From Penelope pileata (Eukaryota > Chordata > Aves > Galliformes > Cracidae), in contig WBMW01003953.1 of the NCBI GenBank assembly GCA_013396635.1, positions 66,226 to 130,225 of the forward strand: a stretch of DNA of 64,000 nt, given 5' to 3'. Below, one piece after another: positions 46,261-58,992 of the stretch. Within the stretch, counting starts at the first letter, position 1. Each line of letters begins with the position of its first letter. Position numbers and translations under genes: made by a program. Under the pieces are notes generated by a model, which was given only the letters and a program-made list of their open reading frames with translations, did not search any database and was not told where the DNA came from.

Positions 46261-47984
46261 ATCTGAATGACGGTCCTGGACCGTGGCTGCTGCGTGCCTG
46301 GGGAAGAGAAAGCACAGCACACACCAGAAAGAGAAACTGAGAGTAAACACAGGAGCTCTGCTGGCCCAGACGAACTGGGCGAACATGTCTCTTCCCTCTC
46401 GTCTATGACACAGACATGTCCCCTTTCTGAACCTCCAGAGATGAAACCTCAGACAGTTATTTCACCTCTCCCCTTACACGAACCAGCACGAGCAAGGGCA
46501 AACCTCTGCCCCCTGGAAATCCTAGCAGGTTGCATTAACTTCCACGTGGTCAGCAGGGTCGTGGATAATGACCCATAAATAATTGCTGCAGGGATATTCT
46601 TCTCCCTAGGTCAAGAGGTGCAGAACAGAAAGTTACAGAAACTGAGAAGGGGTAAATCAGTTTTAATAGAGATCTGTACTGCAAAGTCATTGAGACAGTA
46701 AAGCTCCATTCACTGCCTTAAAATCAGCAGAGCAGTTTCAAGCAGCCTGGGATGAAGGAACCACTTGTGCTGCACGAGTGGCTCAAGCAGGAAAGCTTTA
46801 GCTGCTGAAAGACTGCATTTCTCAAACCTCAAGGGCCTGTGTCCCCCCCAACCCCTCCACTCTTGCAGGAGGACGTTGAATAAATGGTATTTGTAATTAT
46901 TCAGGCTTCCCGAGACCCAGCCACCCAGACAGAAACATTTGCTGCCAGGGCCTATTTGCAGCACCTCTGGTAGACTCACCCTAGAGACCTGATGGATAAA
47001 AAAACATAGCTGAGAGCAATGTCGTTTTGACTAAAAAAAGAATAGATTTACTACAGTGATTTTGTAAGGGATGGAGGAGAAATTAAAAATAGAAAAAGCT
47101 GCAGTGCCTGAGTGCTATCTTTGCTAAATACCAAGCACTGGAAATACGACCATTTATTTGTTCCTTCTCTTGAAATTTTAGTTGGAGTGCTGCCCACGTT
47201 ACCATCATTTTGCTGATAAACCTGAAAGCTCTGGGTTAACAATTCAATATAGAAGTATTCTTAAGAAAGAAAAGAAGGAGGGTTTCAAAGAGAAAGGTTT
47301 CTGAAGCATCTGGGAGAGGGGAAGTTTGGCCTGGCAGCAGAACAGCCACTGAGACTTGAACAAATCAGGGAGAGCAATGCTGGCAGCGCTTAACTCATGA
47401 GCATAGAAGGGCTCTGGCCAAACGGGCTCCAACGCTGGGGGGCAGCCCCCAGGACTGGGGACCTGCTGGGGCAGATCTGTCTGCAGACAACTCGTGGGCA
47501 GCTCGACACCTGATGAGGGAGGATGGACCGCGCACACAAAGGATGGAACTGTCGGGGGAATTGCCACTCCCAGCAGAGCAGAGTCCCTGCTGGTAAGGAA
47601 AAGGTTCCAGGCTTTTGAGAGGGTTCTTGCACTGGGGCCACAACATCTCAGCCTGAAACCATGTTGCTTAAGACCACAGAGAGTTATTCAGCACAAAAAT
47701 TCGGCAAATCTGGTCCCCTACTGCCCTGTGCCCAAAGGTTGTTCAAGGGACCTGAGGTCCCATCCCAGGTATCAGCAAGGTCATTGCAGGATTTCCCCCC
47801 AGGCACTGCAGAGATTGCAGCACTGGGGACACCCACTGGATGCACTTCATCCAGGGGCTGGCAAGGCACTGGCAATGTCCCCACAGCAGTGTCCCCAAGG
47901 AGGGGGAATAGAGAGCGAGGTGCTGTCTCCTCTCCCTGGCAGCCAATGGAGGGACGTGTGGGAAGGGCACAAAGCCGTGCCTGG

Positions 47985-48205
47985 GGAGGCTCAGACTGGA
48001 TATCTGGAACCGCTCATTGACCATGAGGGTGGGCAAACACTGGCACAGGCTTCCCAGAGAGGTGCTGATGTCCCACACCTGTCAGTGCTCCAGAGGCGTT
48101 TGGACGATGCCTTCCTAACGTGCTTTAACTTCTGCTCAGCCCTGAAGTGGTCGGGCAGCTGGCTGGATGATCTGTGTGGGTCCCTTCCCACTGGGTGTTC
48201 TGTTC
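47985..48205 (+). mobile_element. CR1 LINE 3' fragment, diverged
   Basis: caggcttcccagagaggtgc, then ctccagaggcgtttggacga and gatctgtgtgggtcccttcc follow the plus-oriented CR1 3' end with substitutions. Confidence 0.75.
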
Positions 48206-51074
48206 TGCCATGGCCCTACACGTGTGGTACCAAAGTAACGGTGACGGGCTGCTGACACATGGGGCCATACAACCCTTAATGCTGAGCTCACACTGCCAGA
48301 GGGCCTCTGCGTCCTCTTTATCTTTCATGCAGAAATTTAGGAAACTCCAGTTGAGTAAATGAGTCCGTTGTGAAGGCTCCTCAGCAGGAAAGCCGGACTG
48401 CCAAGCAGGAGCCTCACAGGGATACGGCTCCTTCTTCCCAGCACGGATCTATTCCAACCGTGTGAGCAGGAAAGCCAGGCTGAGCTGGATGCTCTACGCC
48501 TTCCTCTCTACAAAGGGGAAGGAACAGTCCTGCACAATAACAGCGACGTGGTGAGAAATGGAAGGCGTGGATCAGAAGCACACATTGTACCACCCTGTAA
48601 CATCCGAGGAAGGAACACTTAGAGGAAAAGAGCTGGAGAGCTGGACCAGGAGTCAGCCCAAAAGGCAGCACAAGAAGGATCAGGACTGTTATGGCCAGAC
48701 GTGAAATAGGGGGGGAAAGTGACAAATGTACTTTATTTTCTTGCCTGTTTTTTCTGTTTTCTTTTGGCAAGACAATTTTATACAACAAGAGGTTCGGGTC
48801 CTGAGAAGTGTCCCCAGGAAAGACTGAAGCGAGAGGTAAAGAGGGTGTTTGTGTTACAACGCAAAAGGTGAGGGCAGTGCATCGTTGTCCTTCGGTGTGG
48901 GATGAGCTTGTGAAATTAAAGGGCAGAAATTCCATAGTGAGGGGACACGAGGACAGCGATGGAAAGCTGATGGGCAGAAATGAGCTCATCCCAGAGATCC
49001 TTGCAGGCTTACAAGCAGGAGAAGGCATCGTGCAGAACGTGCTGGAAGGGAATCGCCAGCCACACAATGAGAGTGAAACTGAGGATGTGGGGCTTAGGGA
49101 ACGCTGGCCCATCCTCAGGATCTTCTCAGTCAACAACCTGCACTTCACAGAGAGGTGAGATAATGATCTTGGCTGAGAATTAAGTAGAACAATTAGAAAG
49201 ACATTAAATCAAGAACACAAGTGAAACAATTCCAAAGAGGGAAACACGGCACAAATGCACCATGTCAGAAGTAATTAAGCTCATTTGATAAAGAATGAGA
49301 GGGAGATTTTTCTTCCTCTTTGCTCGTTTCAAAGTGTTAAGAGACTGGATAACAGGAAAAAGGACGCGGACTGCTTTTACTGGTATAAGAATTCTGATAT
49401 AATCATCATTACTGAAACCTGCAGACAATTGCACCATTTTCGAGTATGAAGGATGCCTGGTTGTTAAGAGAATGAAACAGTACAGAGTGGGCAAGGAGGC
49501 CCAGGGAAGGAGTTTACATTAAAATCCCATCATCTGTCTTATGGCCACCAATGATTCAGAACGCAGCCCCAAATTCGCGCAGATTAGTGTCTGAAGTAAC
49601 GAGTTAAAAGGTCCTTCAGGAGACCTGGTTACGGACCTCTAAAGAAAAAAACACATTAACCTTTAAGTGTCGATCTCCAAGTTACATAAATTAACACTTG
49701 CACTATCAGGGCAAATTGAACTTGAAAGCAAATGCTGGATGTCCCGTCCTACAAGCAATAAAATATTGCATTTTCTGAACAGGAAAAACTGCTTGTTTTT
49801 CTGCAGGTACTGTTTTGCTCCGTCATACAGGAATGCTACTTTGGATTTCAGTGTAATCAATAAAAACCTGCGAAACACTTGGCAGCTGTGTGCTCAGCGA
49901 GGGACAGCGCGGGAAGAGGGGGGTCCCAGCCCGACGGGTACTCGATGCTTCCTAAGGGAATCAACCAAGCACAATTAGACGAGGAAACCTACTGCAGAAA
50001 ACATGGGAGGCCTAACATCAAAAAGGAAAAGCAAAAAGTGACTGAGGGTTCTGGAAGAATAAGTGGTGTAAGTCCATAGATTGAAGAAGAGAACCGCTGC
50101 CACGTGCCCCTGCCAGGCTGGCAGCGAAGCGGTGGCAGTCACAAAGACAATGCTCACGACAGGACCTGGAGAAGTAGACAGCAGTCAGTGTGAGCTGAAA
50201 ATCAGAAAGTGAAGGACAAGAAGAGGAATAAATGACATAGGAGCAAAGAAAACCACATTTGGCATGGCAAAGAGCTATCGGAGAGGGGGATTGCTGCTGT
50301 TGTTTAAATTAGATAACACCAAAATGATTTCCCAGGCCCTGTGCAAGCCTGTCGGCTGGGCAGATAGTGTATAATTGCTAATAAATACAGAAAGAAAAAT
50401 GGCCAGTAATTTATTTTTAATTCTGCTGCTGAGAAAATACTACTTTCCTTTCTCTTACCAAACAAGGACTTCTGGCACGAGCTACCTGAGCTTGAAGAAA
50501 TTGTTTACAACCAGGAAATGTTGTATATCTTCCTCCTTAGTGTCTCCCTGAAGATCCTTCTGGACCAATAAAGTTGAATTTGAATACATTTTGAAATACT
50601 GGGACATCCAAAAAGCCCAGAAGGATAGCAGTGCTGGGGAAATAGCAAAAAGGGGCAAGTAGGATGATCCATGAAGCAGCAAGTCAGGAAAACAACACTG
50701 ATCCTGGGGAAATGCTGGGACAATTTATATGGAATTTAACCAAGACGGTATTGAAGCATACCTGTGTCATCAATATTGATCAATCGAGTCTTACAGCAAA
50801 CAGGTCTTGGTACTCACACATAATTCCCTTCCTCAGTAAATTGCAAGTCTGACTGATGCAGATAGCTGTATTGATGTCAGACTCATGCTCAGCTGAGTCC
50901 TACACGACATGAAAAACAAGCAGCACAAAATGTCAGCACCGCATGCCTGACATGAGCTAAAATCCAGGTGAGGAGAAGCAACCAGAGCGGCTGCGGGGAA
51001 AGTGTGGGTGCTCTCCGAGGTGCTGCCCTTGACTGTCTTCATCGGTTACCTCCAAATAAATGCAGATCTCTGAT

Positions 51075-51380
51075 CAGATCTGTAGGTGACACAAAGCTGG
51101 GAAGATTACTGAGGGCAATCAGGGCTGGGCAATCCCAGGGCCAGAAGGAAAAGCCGTGGCAATCCTGCGGGATCCATCTCAGCTCGGGGTGAAGGTGGCA
51201 TGTGGGGAGGAGACGCGCTGCCCTGCACCTCCGGCCACGGCTTTGCAGAACCCTCCCCTGGAGAGGGGCTGCAGGGAGCTGCATGCCCTCAGAATGGGGC
51301 AGCGACGTGTGAGCCTCAGCAGCGAAGGGAAAACTGGGGAAAAGGCCCTCAAATGGAAGGCTGAAGGAGTTCGGCCTCTC
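51075..51380 (+). mobile_element. Probable old CR1 ORF2 fragment
   Basis: tctgtaggtgacacaaagct resembles CR1 ORF2 just after the reverse-transcriptase catalytic motif, with related text to about 51,380. No frame is intact. Confidence 0.55.
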
Positions 51381-52097
51381 TTTAATTAGGGGAAGGAAGA
51401 TTAAATGTTGATTTGATTACCGTGTGTAAATACATTCATGCGAAGACATAGCAGGTACTAAACTGCTCTTTAATCTAGAAGATAAAGTATAACGACAGCT
51501 GGAAGCTGAAGCATACAAATTTAGATAAGATAGGAATTTTAAACAGCGAGGGTGATTAACCAAATAACGAAGGAACAGCACGGATCCTCTGTTCCTTGAA
51601 TCAAGATTGATGACTTTCTGGAAAACACGTTTAAGCTTTGCTCAGTGTGTTCAGTGAGCACACACGAGGTGACAAGGACCCTCAGCGATGCAGGAGGTCA
51701 GGCCGGGTGGTGTAAGAGCTCCATCTGGTCTCAAATTCCAGAAATCCACGAACACCGAGCAGCAGTTTTGTGTCATTCTTTCACGCTCACGAAACAGATT
51801 GTAAAGCAAGTAGTAATGGAGTGTTTGTGCACAAGAATTAGGACCCAAACAGAGGTGCCAAAGACTCCCCCTGCTCCGACGTGATCTCCCCATCTCATAA
51901 CACCCAGCTTTGCCTTCAGTTCTGAACTGGAATCAGATGACTGCTTGGATCAGGTGGTTTGTTATTTTTGTTGTGTTTTTTTTTTCTCCTTCTTCGCCCT
52001 CTATATTTCACAGATTCTTTTCAGTATGCAAGAGCCTGCTCCTAGAAGCCTCTACCTTTCTGTGAAATAACATCAGATCCCAAACTTTCCCAGTTCT

Positions 52098-52222
52098 GTT
52101 GGATGGGGCTTTGGACAACCTGATCTGGTGGGAGGTGTCCCTGCCCATGACGGGGTTGGTGCTGGATGGGCTTGAAGGTGTCCTCCAAACCAAACCATTC
52201 TGTGACTCTGTGATCTCCTCAA
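52098..52222 (+). mobile_element. CR1 LINE 3' fragment
   Basis: ttggatggggctttggacaa, then cctgcccatgacggggttgg and ccattctgtgactctgtgat; plus-oriented terminus. Confidence 0.87.
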
Positions 52223-53509
52223 GCACACTGCACTCTGCAGCACAACATAGCTCAGAAAGCTGAATCAGCTTGAGAAGAGCAGAAGACTTTCTTTATAAAG
52301 CAACGTCTCTCAAAATGCTTCAAAGGTCTTGGGCAAAAATGGAAACCAGCTAGAGCCGAGCTGCTTGGGCATGCTCCAAGGCACACAGCGATCACACTCG
52401 TATGCTGCCAAAGGTTTATTTCTCATATAAGCAGTTATCCACCAGGACACTCCAGCAGGGCCAGGCAGAGTGGCTACACCAGTAAATCAAACAAAACAAA
52501 CACTGCTGGGCACCATCCAAGTGGTTTTGCCAGAGTTTGGCTAAGCCAGCTTTCACCTTCCCAGCTCCGAAGCCATCCCAAGGGGCAGTCTGGGTGCAGC
52601 CCCGTTGTCGGAGGACAGGGGAGGGTACCGGTGTGCACAACACCGTGCCCTGCCAGCTGATCCCAGTGCAGAACAGTGCTCTGGGCACCCAAAAACTCCT
52701 CACGCAGAGGCAGCCAGAGCTTCAGAACCAACCTGAAGAGTCATCAAACTGAAGCAGAAATGCAGAAAATTAATCATCAGATTGGCATCTGCTCATGAGT
52801 TGGAAATGTGCCCATCATTCACAAACAGAAGTCCAGCTCTGTGCTAAATACGAATAAAACACTTTACTTTAAAACAGGAAAAGCAAAACCAGCAGTTCCT
52901 CTCAGAACAAGACCATGAGATCCCCTCAGCGTGGGACTGGGGACAGGTCCTCCCTCCTGGCCCTATCCATAAGGAAAACACATGGGGGTTTGCTTCTTGC
53001 TCCTTGCATCCAGGAGCCTGCAGAAAACCCAACAGTGCTCCAAAACCCTGACCTCCCCAGGATAGGGAAGAGATGAAAACAGAAAATTGAGGTGCCCAGA
53101 AGCCAAGATTTGATTTTCTTGGCCTCCAAAATACTTCTTAAACCTTCTGACTGCTTCATGAAGGGAGTTCACATTCGTCCAATGTGCCAGTCCCAGAGAA
53201 AGCATCGCCCTCCCCAGAATCCCACCTGAAAGATGCACGGCCCCACAGCTGTTTCATTTTATGTAGTATCTTCCCCTCCCCACACTGTATCTGCTGCCAA
53301 GGGCCTTCTGTAACTGCGTGTTTCCAAGACCTCCAAGAGCTAAATGTCCTAATGGGACACACTACTAAGAAATCCAGCTACACACGTACCACTGTTCCAA
53401 ACCTTCCATTTCAGGCAATCCCACCAAAACCAACCACTCCTCAGATTCCCATTGCCTCCCCTGGACACGTTCTCCCCCAGCCCTGCTCTGTCATCCCCCC
53501 CAGTCTCAC

Positions 53510-53618
53510 CTCCAGTATCCGGGTCATGGAAGTTGGGGTCCAGTCCCTTCTCCAGCAATCTGCAGACCTTCTCTGCGTTCAGCATTTGCACGTACTCCAT
53601 GAACTTCTTCAGGTTTGC
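53510..53618 (-). CDS. SHANK3: SHANK3 exon G: start of ankyrin repeat 1
   Basis: The exon encodes 36 codons plus one base, starting at ANLKKFMEYVQ and ending at GLDPNFHDPDTG. The acceptor reads ...GGCTGCAG and the donor reads GGAG|GTGAGACTGG, so both sites are canonical. It enters in phase 0 and leaves one base of the glutamate codon that exon F completes. The sequence is the helix-rich first ankyrin unit that follows the SPN domain in SHANK proteins; FMEYVQ and NFHDPD match SHANK3 better than SHANK1 (NYHDSD). A fossil hAT element begins about 205 bp upstream of the acceptor in the transcript direction. The preceding exon, expected to end in a motif like AKLHTK, was not found in the remaining 10.4 kb. 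Confidence 0.95.
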
Positions 53619-53822
53619 CTGCAGCCATGACACCCCAGGAAAACACAATACGTAGCATTAACACTCCGATACGAAGAAAGGAGCCACCGGAGGAATATCC
53701 CCATCCAAGAGAAGGCCCAAGGCAACCAGGAAGAAGATGGGGCAGCACCAACTTGAAGCCAGGACACACACTCATTCCCAGGTCCCTGAGACCCTACATC
53801 CTACAGGGCACACACCCTAGGG

Positions 53823-54618
53823 CAGGCATGTCCAACCCATGGCTCGTGGGCTGCACGCAACCCAGCTCAGCAACAACCAAATACTGGTGTGTGATTGGCA
53901 CTGAGCCGAACCCAGGACATGGGCAGGGCGCAGAGCAGTGCTAACTCAAGTTATGCAAATAATTTTAAGCATTTTGATACATTGGCTAATCAGTCCTGTG
54001 AAAAGCAAAAAATATTCAGCCGTGCTTTCCATTTTGATAGAGAAACTTGAGAGTAAGTTTCAAGATTGCCAAAAAAATCATCAATTTTTTGATATATTTG
54101 GGACTCCATTTCCAGTTGACATAAATTTGCAAAATTTCTAATGGAATGTACGAAATTGCAATCAGATATTCAAGTCAAAGAAAAATTTAATCATGTCTCT
54201 CTATTGGATTTCTGTAACACCTATCTTACCAGAGAAAAACATCTCTTGCTTCACAATCACGCCTCATTCATGTCATTATTTTGGCAGTACATACATTTGT
54301 GATCAACTGTTTGCAAGGGGAAAGCACAGGAAGAGCAAAATTTCCCAATAAATCCGACCAACACCTTGAGAACTCACTAAGAACTGCAACCACTTCCATC
54401 GAACCAGACTGATGCATTAGTCTCACAAGAACAGGGCCGAATATCCCACCAGTTTTACGGATTGGTTGCCCTCTTTTTTTTATGCTTTAATAAAAATTAC
54501 ATTAAAAAAAAGTTCTGTTACTTATATATATTAATTATATTATATATTTTATATGAGGCCCAAGACAATTCCTCTTCACTCGACGCGGCCCAGGCAAGCC
54601 AAGATGTTGGCTGTGCTG
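53823..54618 (+). mobile_element. Fossil hAT (Charlie-type) DNA transposon with transposase remnant
   Basis: The left end reads caggcatgtccaacccatgg and the reverse complement of the right end reads cagcacagccaacatcttgg, which align as imperfect terminal inverted repeats. Internal right-end text (gaggcccaagacaattcctc, then gcggcccaggcaagcc) resembles Charlie-type hAT termini known from mammals. Between them, about 53,990-54,420 translates with stops and frame breaks into the C-terminal part of a GTF2IRD2/EPM2AIP1-like transposase: FGTPFPVDIN near 54,100, a gap of about 50 codons, then FGSTYICDQLF at 54,279-54,311 and KHRKSK. FGSTYxCEQxF is the hallmark of the hAT dimerisation domain. I see no clear 8-bp target duplication. 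It is a dead element, antisense to SHANK3, and ends in an AT-rich tract (54,470-54,556). Confidence 0.8.
54500..54556. repeat. AT-rich tract inside the hAT fossil
   Basis: A run of short ta/at motifs (atatatattaattatattat) forms part of the non-coding right arm of the transposon fossil. Confidence 0.8.
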
Positions 54619-55387
54619 TGGGGCACGCCGCAGGTCTGCGTGGGACGTGGTCCTTCATGCCCACTCCTCATTGGCGTTGCTGGACCACCCCATGGGAGCA
54701 CCGGGGCCACCAGCCACCACCCCTGCCCACACCACAGCCCTCTGCTAACGCACACTCCCTCGCTCACACACATCACGAGGGCAGGCATGCGTTGCACACA
54801 CACATGGCCACATCACCAAACGCATCTTGCAGCCTTTGTCAGCCACGCAGCACAGTGCTGGCCATGGAAGGTGCCGTGCCAGCTGCCAGCTGAGCAGCAC
54901 CGGGGACAACACAGCACGCTGGGGCTTTGCCTGCATCTCGTGGCAGCATCACACCCTCCAAGGTCACCATTCCTCTAGAGGCTGTATCAGCCCTCTGCCT
55001 GCTGAACTTGAAAGGCTCAGGAAGAAAGATCAGGAGACTCAAACACCAGCTCTTGTACGGCGCAATGGGGATGGCTGTCGCACTCTGCTGTGAAATTGTG
55101 CTTTACTCTTGGTGTAATTTTCAGTCTTTGACCAGAGACTACATCTTGTTCTCCTGAGGGGACTGAGTGCTCAGAGGACTCCTTTAAGTCTGCCTGTTGT
55201 ATGTTGCTGATTTTCCCTGTTTTTCTCTTTTGGGTAGCTGCACTTGATGAACACATTGTTTTATTAAATTTCTAGACTCCAGGAATTACATCTCTGCCAG
55301 GCAGGCAGACAGCACTTGGACAGATTACAATGTGAAAACACTCATTTTGCACGCATTTCCAGCCCAGTTTTTCAGACCTTTGATGGC

Positions 55388-55449
55388 AGGTTGGGTTTTG
55401 GTGTTGGAGGGGTTTGGGTTTGTTGTGTGTGTACGCGTGGGGGGGTGGT
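55388..55449. repeat. G/T-rich low-complexity tract
   Basis: About 60 bp of G/T-rich sequence with a short tgtgtgt run and ggggggtgg; low complexity, no function inferred. Confidence 0.75.
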
Positions 55450-58400
55450 TTCTTCAGCTGATTTTAATCAAATGTTGCAGTAGCCAGCTTCGGGAAAGGG
55501 ACTCTAAAAAATGTCTGGCAGGATAGAAAGAGTGCAATCACCCGAGGGAAGACCTTGGGCAATGCTGCAGCCAACGAGCTGAGCTGCACCCAACAGCCAA
55601 GGAACAGCTCGGGCTCTGTGGGCCACTGCACTGCTGGCTGGATGCTGCCAAGCAAAGAGATTTTTCCACCCAGCAAAATAACTCAGGTTTCAACATTTTC
55701 CCCTAAATTGACACAGAAAAATGGTATCTTTTATGAAGCAAAAGGAATTCCAAAATGCTTCGGTTCAAGTTTCATCTTGAACTTCTCCACCTGAAAAGAA
55801 AAAATCTGACAATACCAAACACGATGCAGAAATATTTATGATTCTTTTCAAAGACCTCATCCCACGTTATTTTGTATGACAGTTTGCTTTTGTCAAAGTT
55901 TATCTTCCTAAGGGGAAAAGTTAATACTCTAGGAGCAGTTCTACAGAGGAGTCTGGAGATCCCAAAACTGAGGACTCATAAAGTTCATCTGGGCTGCTTC
56001 CCTGGGACGCTGAGGAGATCAAGGGAAGAAGTCAGAAAATATCACCAAGATGAGGCTTTCAAGGGATGAGGCAAATTAATGCCGGGCTGATGGCCCGATT
56101 AACCAAATTCTATCTGTGTGCAGTTAGTCTCACTGCTCAGTGTTGCTTCTCCCCCAGATCCCCTCCTGCTTCACGAGCAACTAAAAGCAAAACCTGTCTC
56201 CTGTTTCAGGATCCCTCCAGCTACTGCACACACACAGAAACGCTGGAGGAACTCAGAGCTGCCCTTCAGCAGCAGCTCGGACAGACGGACAGCTCCAGCG
56301 ACCGCCCGCAGGACGTGAGCCCCAAACACCTATTCCCAGCCACCACCCCACAGCACAGATTGAGCCCTGTTCCTTCCACTCCTGTTTCTCCATTTGTCCC
56401 ATCTCCTCCCAACAGCCATCGAGCAGATGATGTTAACCTCACCCAACAGACGCCCCAGCACCCAGGAGCCCACGGCAGCAGCGAGCCCATGCCCAGTTCC
56501 TCGGTGCCAACACCTCGTGCCCTGCACCTGCAGCTTTCCCAGCCCCTCTGGGGACAAGAAAGCCACTTCTGCAAGCTCCCTGCACACTCAGACACCACAC
56601 TCTGTGTGTGCAACAACGGCTGACGACAGTGTCACGTTTATGTTGTTACCAAATATCCCAAGCACATTGAACTGCCCTTGAAGCTCTGCTGCTGACTCTG
56701 TTTACAGCCCAGAAATGCATCCCATCCAGACCATCACGCCTGGCAGCAGTGTCCTAGTTTATATTTCTACTATCCTAGGAGCTCAGGAATGTAAAACATA
56801 TTTTGGCACTCTGAAGTTGATGCACTATGTCAACTTTTAATGATAGTTTCTGTATTTAGCAAGAAACTGAAGAAAAAAATACGTGAGCAAAAGGAGAATG
56901 CAGAGGGAGGCACCCCCAGATCTGGGACATGATTCTCCCACTGTGGATGTTTGTTCATCATCATGGTCCTGTGCACCACGCAGGCTCTAATGGGGCCACG
57001 TGTGGAATTTCCCTTTGGGGGAAATAATTGCTATCTTGTCTTTCCAAAGAAGAACATTCATCTACCCAAGGTCTCGGATCAAATCCACAGCAAAGCTGCA
57101 AAAATAATTTCTCAAGTGAATGGACTTAAGCAGTTAAATAATAAATAGAGTTAGCATCTGCTCTGCAGCATGCTCCAGACGTGCAGCACAGTGCCCAAGC
57201 TGTGAGTTCTCTGCAATTCACAAACTTAAATAGATGGGGAGAGGACAGGACACAGCTCAGCGTCCCTTGCCTGGTTTTGTTCCTCCATGTTTAGTCCTAG
57301 ACCTTAGGGAACAAGGGAAATACCTAAGAAAACCAAGCAAAGATAATGAAAAAGGCCCTTTACCCTAACCCTAATGATAGGTGTTACAAGAATCACATGT
57401 ACAGGATTTAGGTGACAACCTGAAATAGGGCAGAACAAGGAAAGACGCCAATAAAATCACAACTGAGATGGCATTTCCGATTGGGCTTACAGCACGGCCT
57501 TACTACGAGGAGCATTTGGCCAACCGAAGTCGTAAACTGTTGGGAGATGGGGACGAGCAGCCAGGAGCAGGGCCGCCTTGTGCCACTTCACTGCGAGAGG
57601 ACAGCGGGTTTTTATCTGTGCTCTCGAGCAGCAAAATAGCAACCAGAGGGGCTCACATCACTCCATGACAGGCACGAGGAGCAGCGGCATTTGCAAGCAT
57701 ACCCACCTGGGCCTCCCGTCATCAGGCAGCTTTCAGTGTCTTACTCCTTACTAATGGAGAGGTATGTATGTAATTAAATCAATCAAGCTGTTTTCCGGAA
57801 TAAACTTACAGAAAGACATTGTTTCACTCGAGTGAAATACTGCTCTGACCACAGAGTGAACTGTTTCTAAACACACACTCTTGGATGGCACTCTGTCACT
57901 CCCCAGAGATCCCTCCAGCACTGCCAATAGCCGGATCTGAGAAATAACAGAAATCGGATTAGGTAAAGGAACAGGAAATTGCTAATTGAGATGTCTTGGG
58001 CAGTGCACACCTCAAACCATTGCATCAAGATCCTCTTGTCCTTGGCAGTCTCTCACACAACCGCCATTGCACCTGGTGCCTCCAGCACTGGAACGCCCCA
58101 TGGAGCTCCCAGCTCACCCCAGCCGGCTCCAGACCCCCGGGCAGAGCCTGCAGGGTGCCCCGGAGCCTCTCAAGCAGCCCCGGCTCAACAAGGGGGTGAG
58201 GGCCCCTCAACAGTGGGCTGATGTCTGCCCGCAGGGTCTGGCTGCTTTGGGCACAGCACCCCATTCCCCACAGCGCAACCAGATGATTCAACTAGGGTTT
58301 GACCCAACACCGACGCCAGGAACACAGCACAGGGCTGACCAGAGAGGTGAAGAACTAGAACCAAAATTGTACCCAGATGGATCCCAGGAACCGCTCCGTG

Positions 58401-58620
58401 CCCAGGTGCCACCACGGTCACTGCAGCAGCACATGGCACACACAGCAGTGCCGAGCTAGTGGTGACAGAGTCACAGAACACCCTGATCTGGAAGGGACAC
58501 ACAAGGATCATCGTATCCAACCCCGGGCTCCACACAGCACCACCCAAACCCAAACCCAATGGCTGAGAGCGGGGTCCCAACGCCCCCTGAGCTCCAGCAG
58601 TTGGGGCCATGCCTATGGCC

Positions 58621-58992
58621 CTGAGCTCTGGGCAGAGCCTTTTCCCCACCTCCACCTCACCCTCCCCTGACAGCTCCATGTGTTCCCTCAGGCCCTGACG
58701 CTGTCCCCAGAGCAGAGCTCAGCGCTGCTCCTCTGCTCCCTGTGAGGGGGCTGTGGGCCGCCATGATGGGGCTGTGGAGCCAACATGAGGGGGCTGTAGG
58801 CCGCCACTGAGCTCTGGGCAGAGCCTTTTCCCCACCTCCACCTCACCCTCCCCTGACAGCTCCATGTGTTCCCTCAGGCCCTGACGCTGTCCCCAGAGCA
58901 GAGCTCAGCGCTGCTCCTCTGCTCCCTGTGAGGGGGCTGTGGGCCGCCATGATGGGGCTGTGGAGCCAACATGAGGGGGCTGTAGGCCGCCA
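58621..58992. repeat. 186-bp direct tandem duplication
   Basis: 58,621-58,806 and 58,807-58,992 match at an offset of 186 bp, starting ctgagctctgggcagagcct and ending in the minisatellite. There is no N between them, so this may be a true duplication or a mis-join. Confidence 0.88.

Larger units (their letters stand above)
40644..53509 (-). other. SHANK3 intron F-G, 12.9 kb as assembled
   Basis: True length is probably near 10.7 kb once the 2.1 kb duplicated block is removed. Contains CR1 pieces at 41.8 (and its copy at 43.9), 45.9, 46.1, 48.0, 51.1 and 52.1 kb. The stretches 44.8-45.8, 46.3-47.9, 48.2-51.0 and 52.3-53.5 kb are unique, with no exon recognised. 49.2-50.9 kb is AT-rich. Confidence 0.75.
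650..53618 (-). other. SHANK3: SHANK3 locus, internal part (ankyrin repeats to pre-SH3 linker), 7 exons
   Basis: Seven minus-strand exons join in frame (109, 152, 168, 117, 78, 67 and 331 nt). Their translation follows the SHANK family from the end of the N-terminal SPN module through six ankyrin repeats into the linker before SH3. SHANK proteins are master scaffolds of the excitatory postsynaptic density; the ankyrin region binds partners such as alpha-fodrin and sharpin and packs against the SPN domain (family knowledge). Assignment to SHANK3 rather than SHANK1 or SHANK2 rests on motifs I recall from the mammalian paralogues: FMEYVQ, KVLRNGGAHLDFRTR, NYNSQTAFQ, FELAEIIKTHK and VPFRETPSYTKRRR. 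SHANK1 has FQESPKYAARRR and SHANK2 has FREAPAYSNRRR at the last site. The 5' exons (SPN) and 3' exons (SH3, PDZ, proline-rich, SAM) lie outside the window. The interval from exon G to exon A is about 53 kb, of which about 2.1 kb is a false duplication. Confidence 0.9.

Noticed and set aside
47494..48255. 253-codon open frame on the plus strand
   Set aside because: Its second half is CR1-derived and the first half has no family resemblance or splice or promoter context.
48414..49148. 244-codon open frame on the SHANK3 strand in intron F-G, overlapped by a 116-codon plus-strand frame
   Set aside because: Neither translation shows a recognisable domain, and no convincing splice sites link it to SHANK3. 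It would be worth reviving only if transcript evidence appeared.
650..53618. SHANK1 or SHANK2 as the identity of the gene
   Set aside because: Diagnostic motifs (DFRTR, NYNSQTAFQ, FRETPSYTKRRR) agree with SHANK3; SHANK1 and SHANK2 differ at these sites, as far as I recall their sequences.
57361..57374. Short ccctaaccctaa motif
   Set aside because: Only two units; expected by chance.
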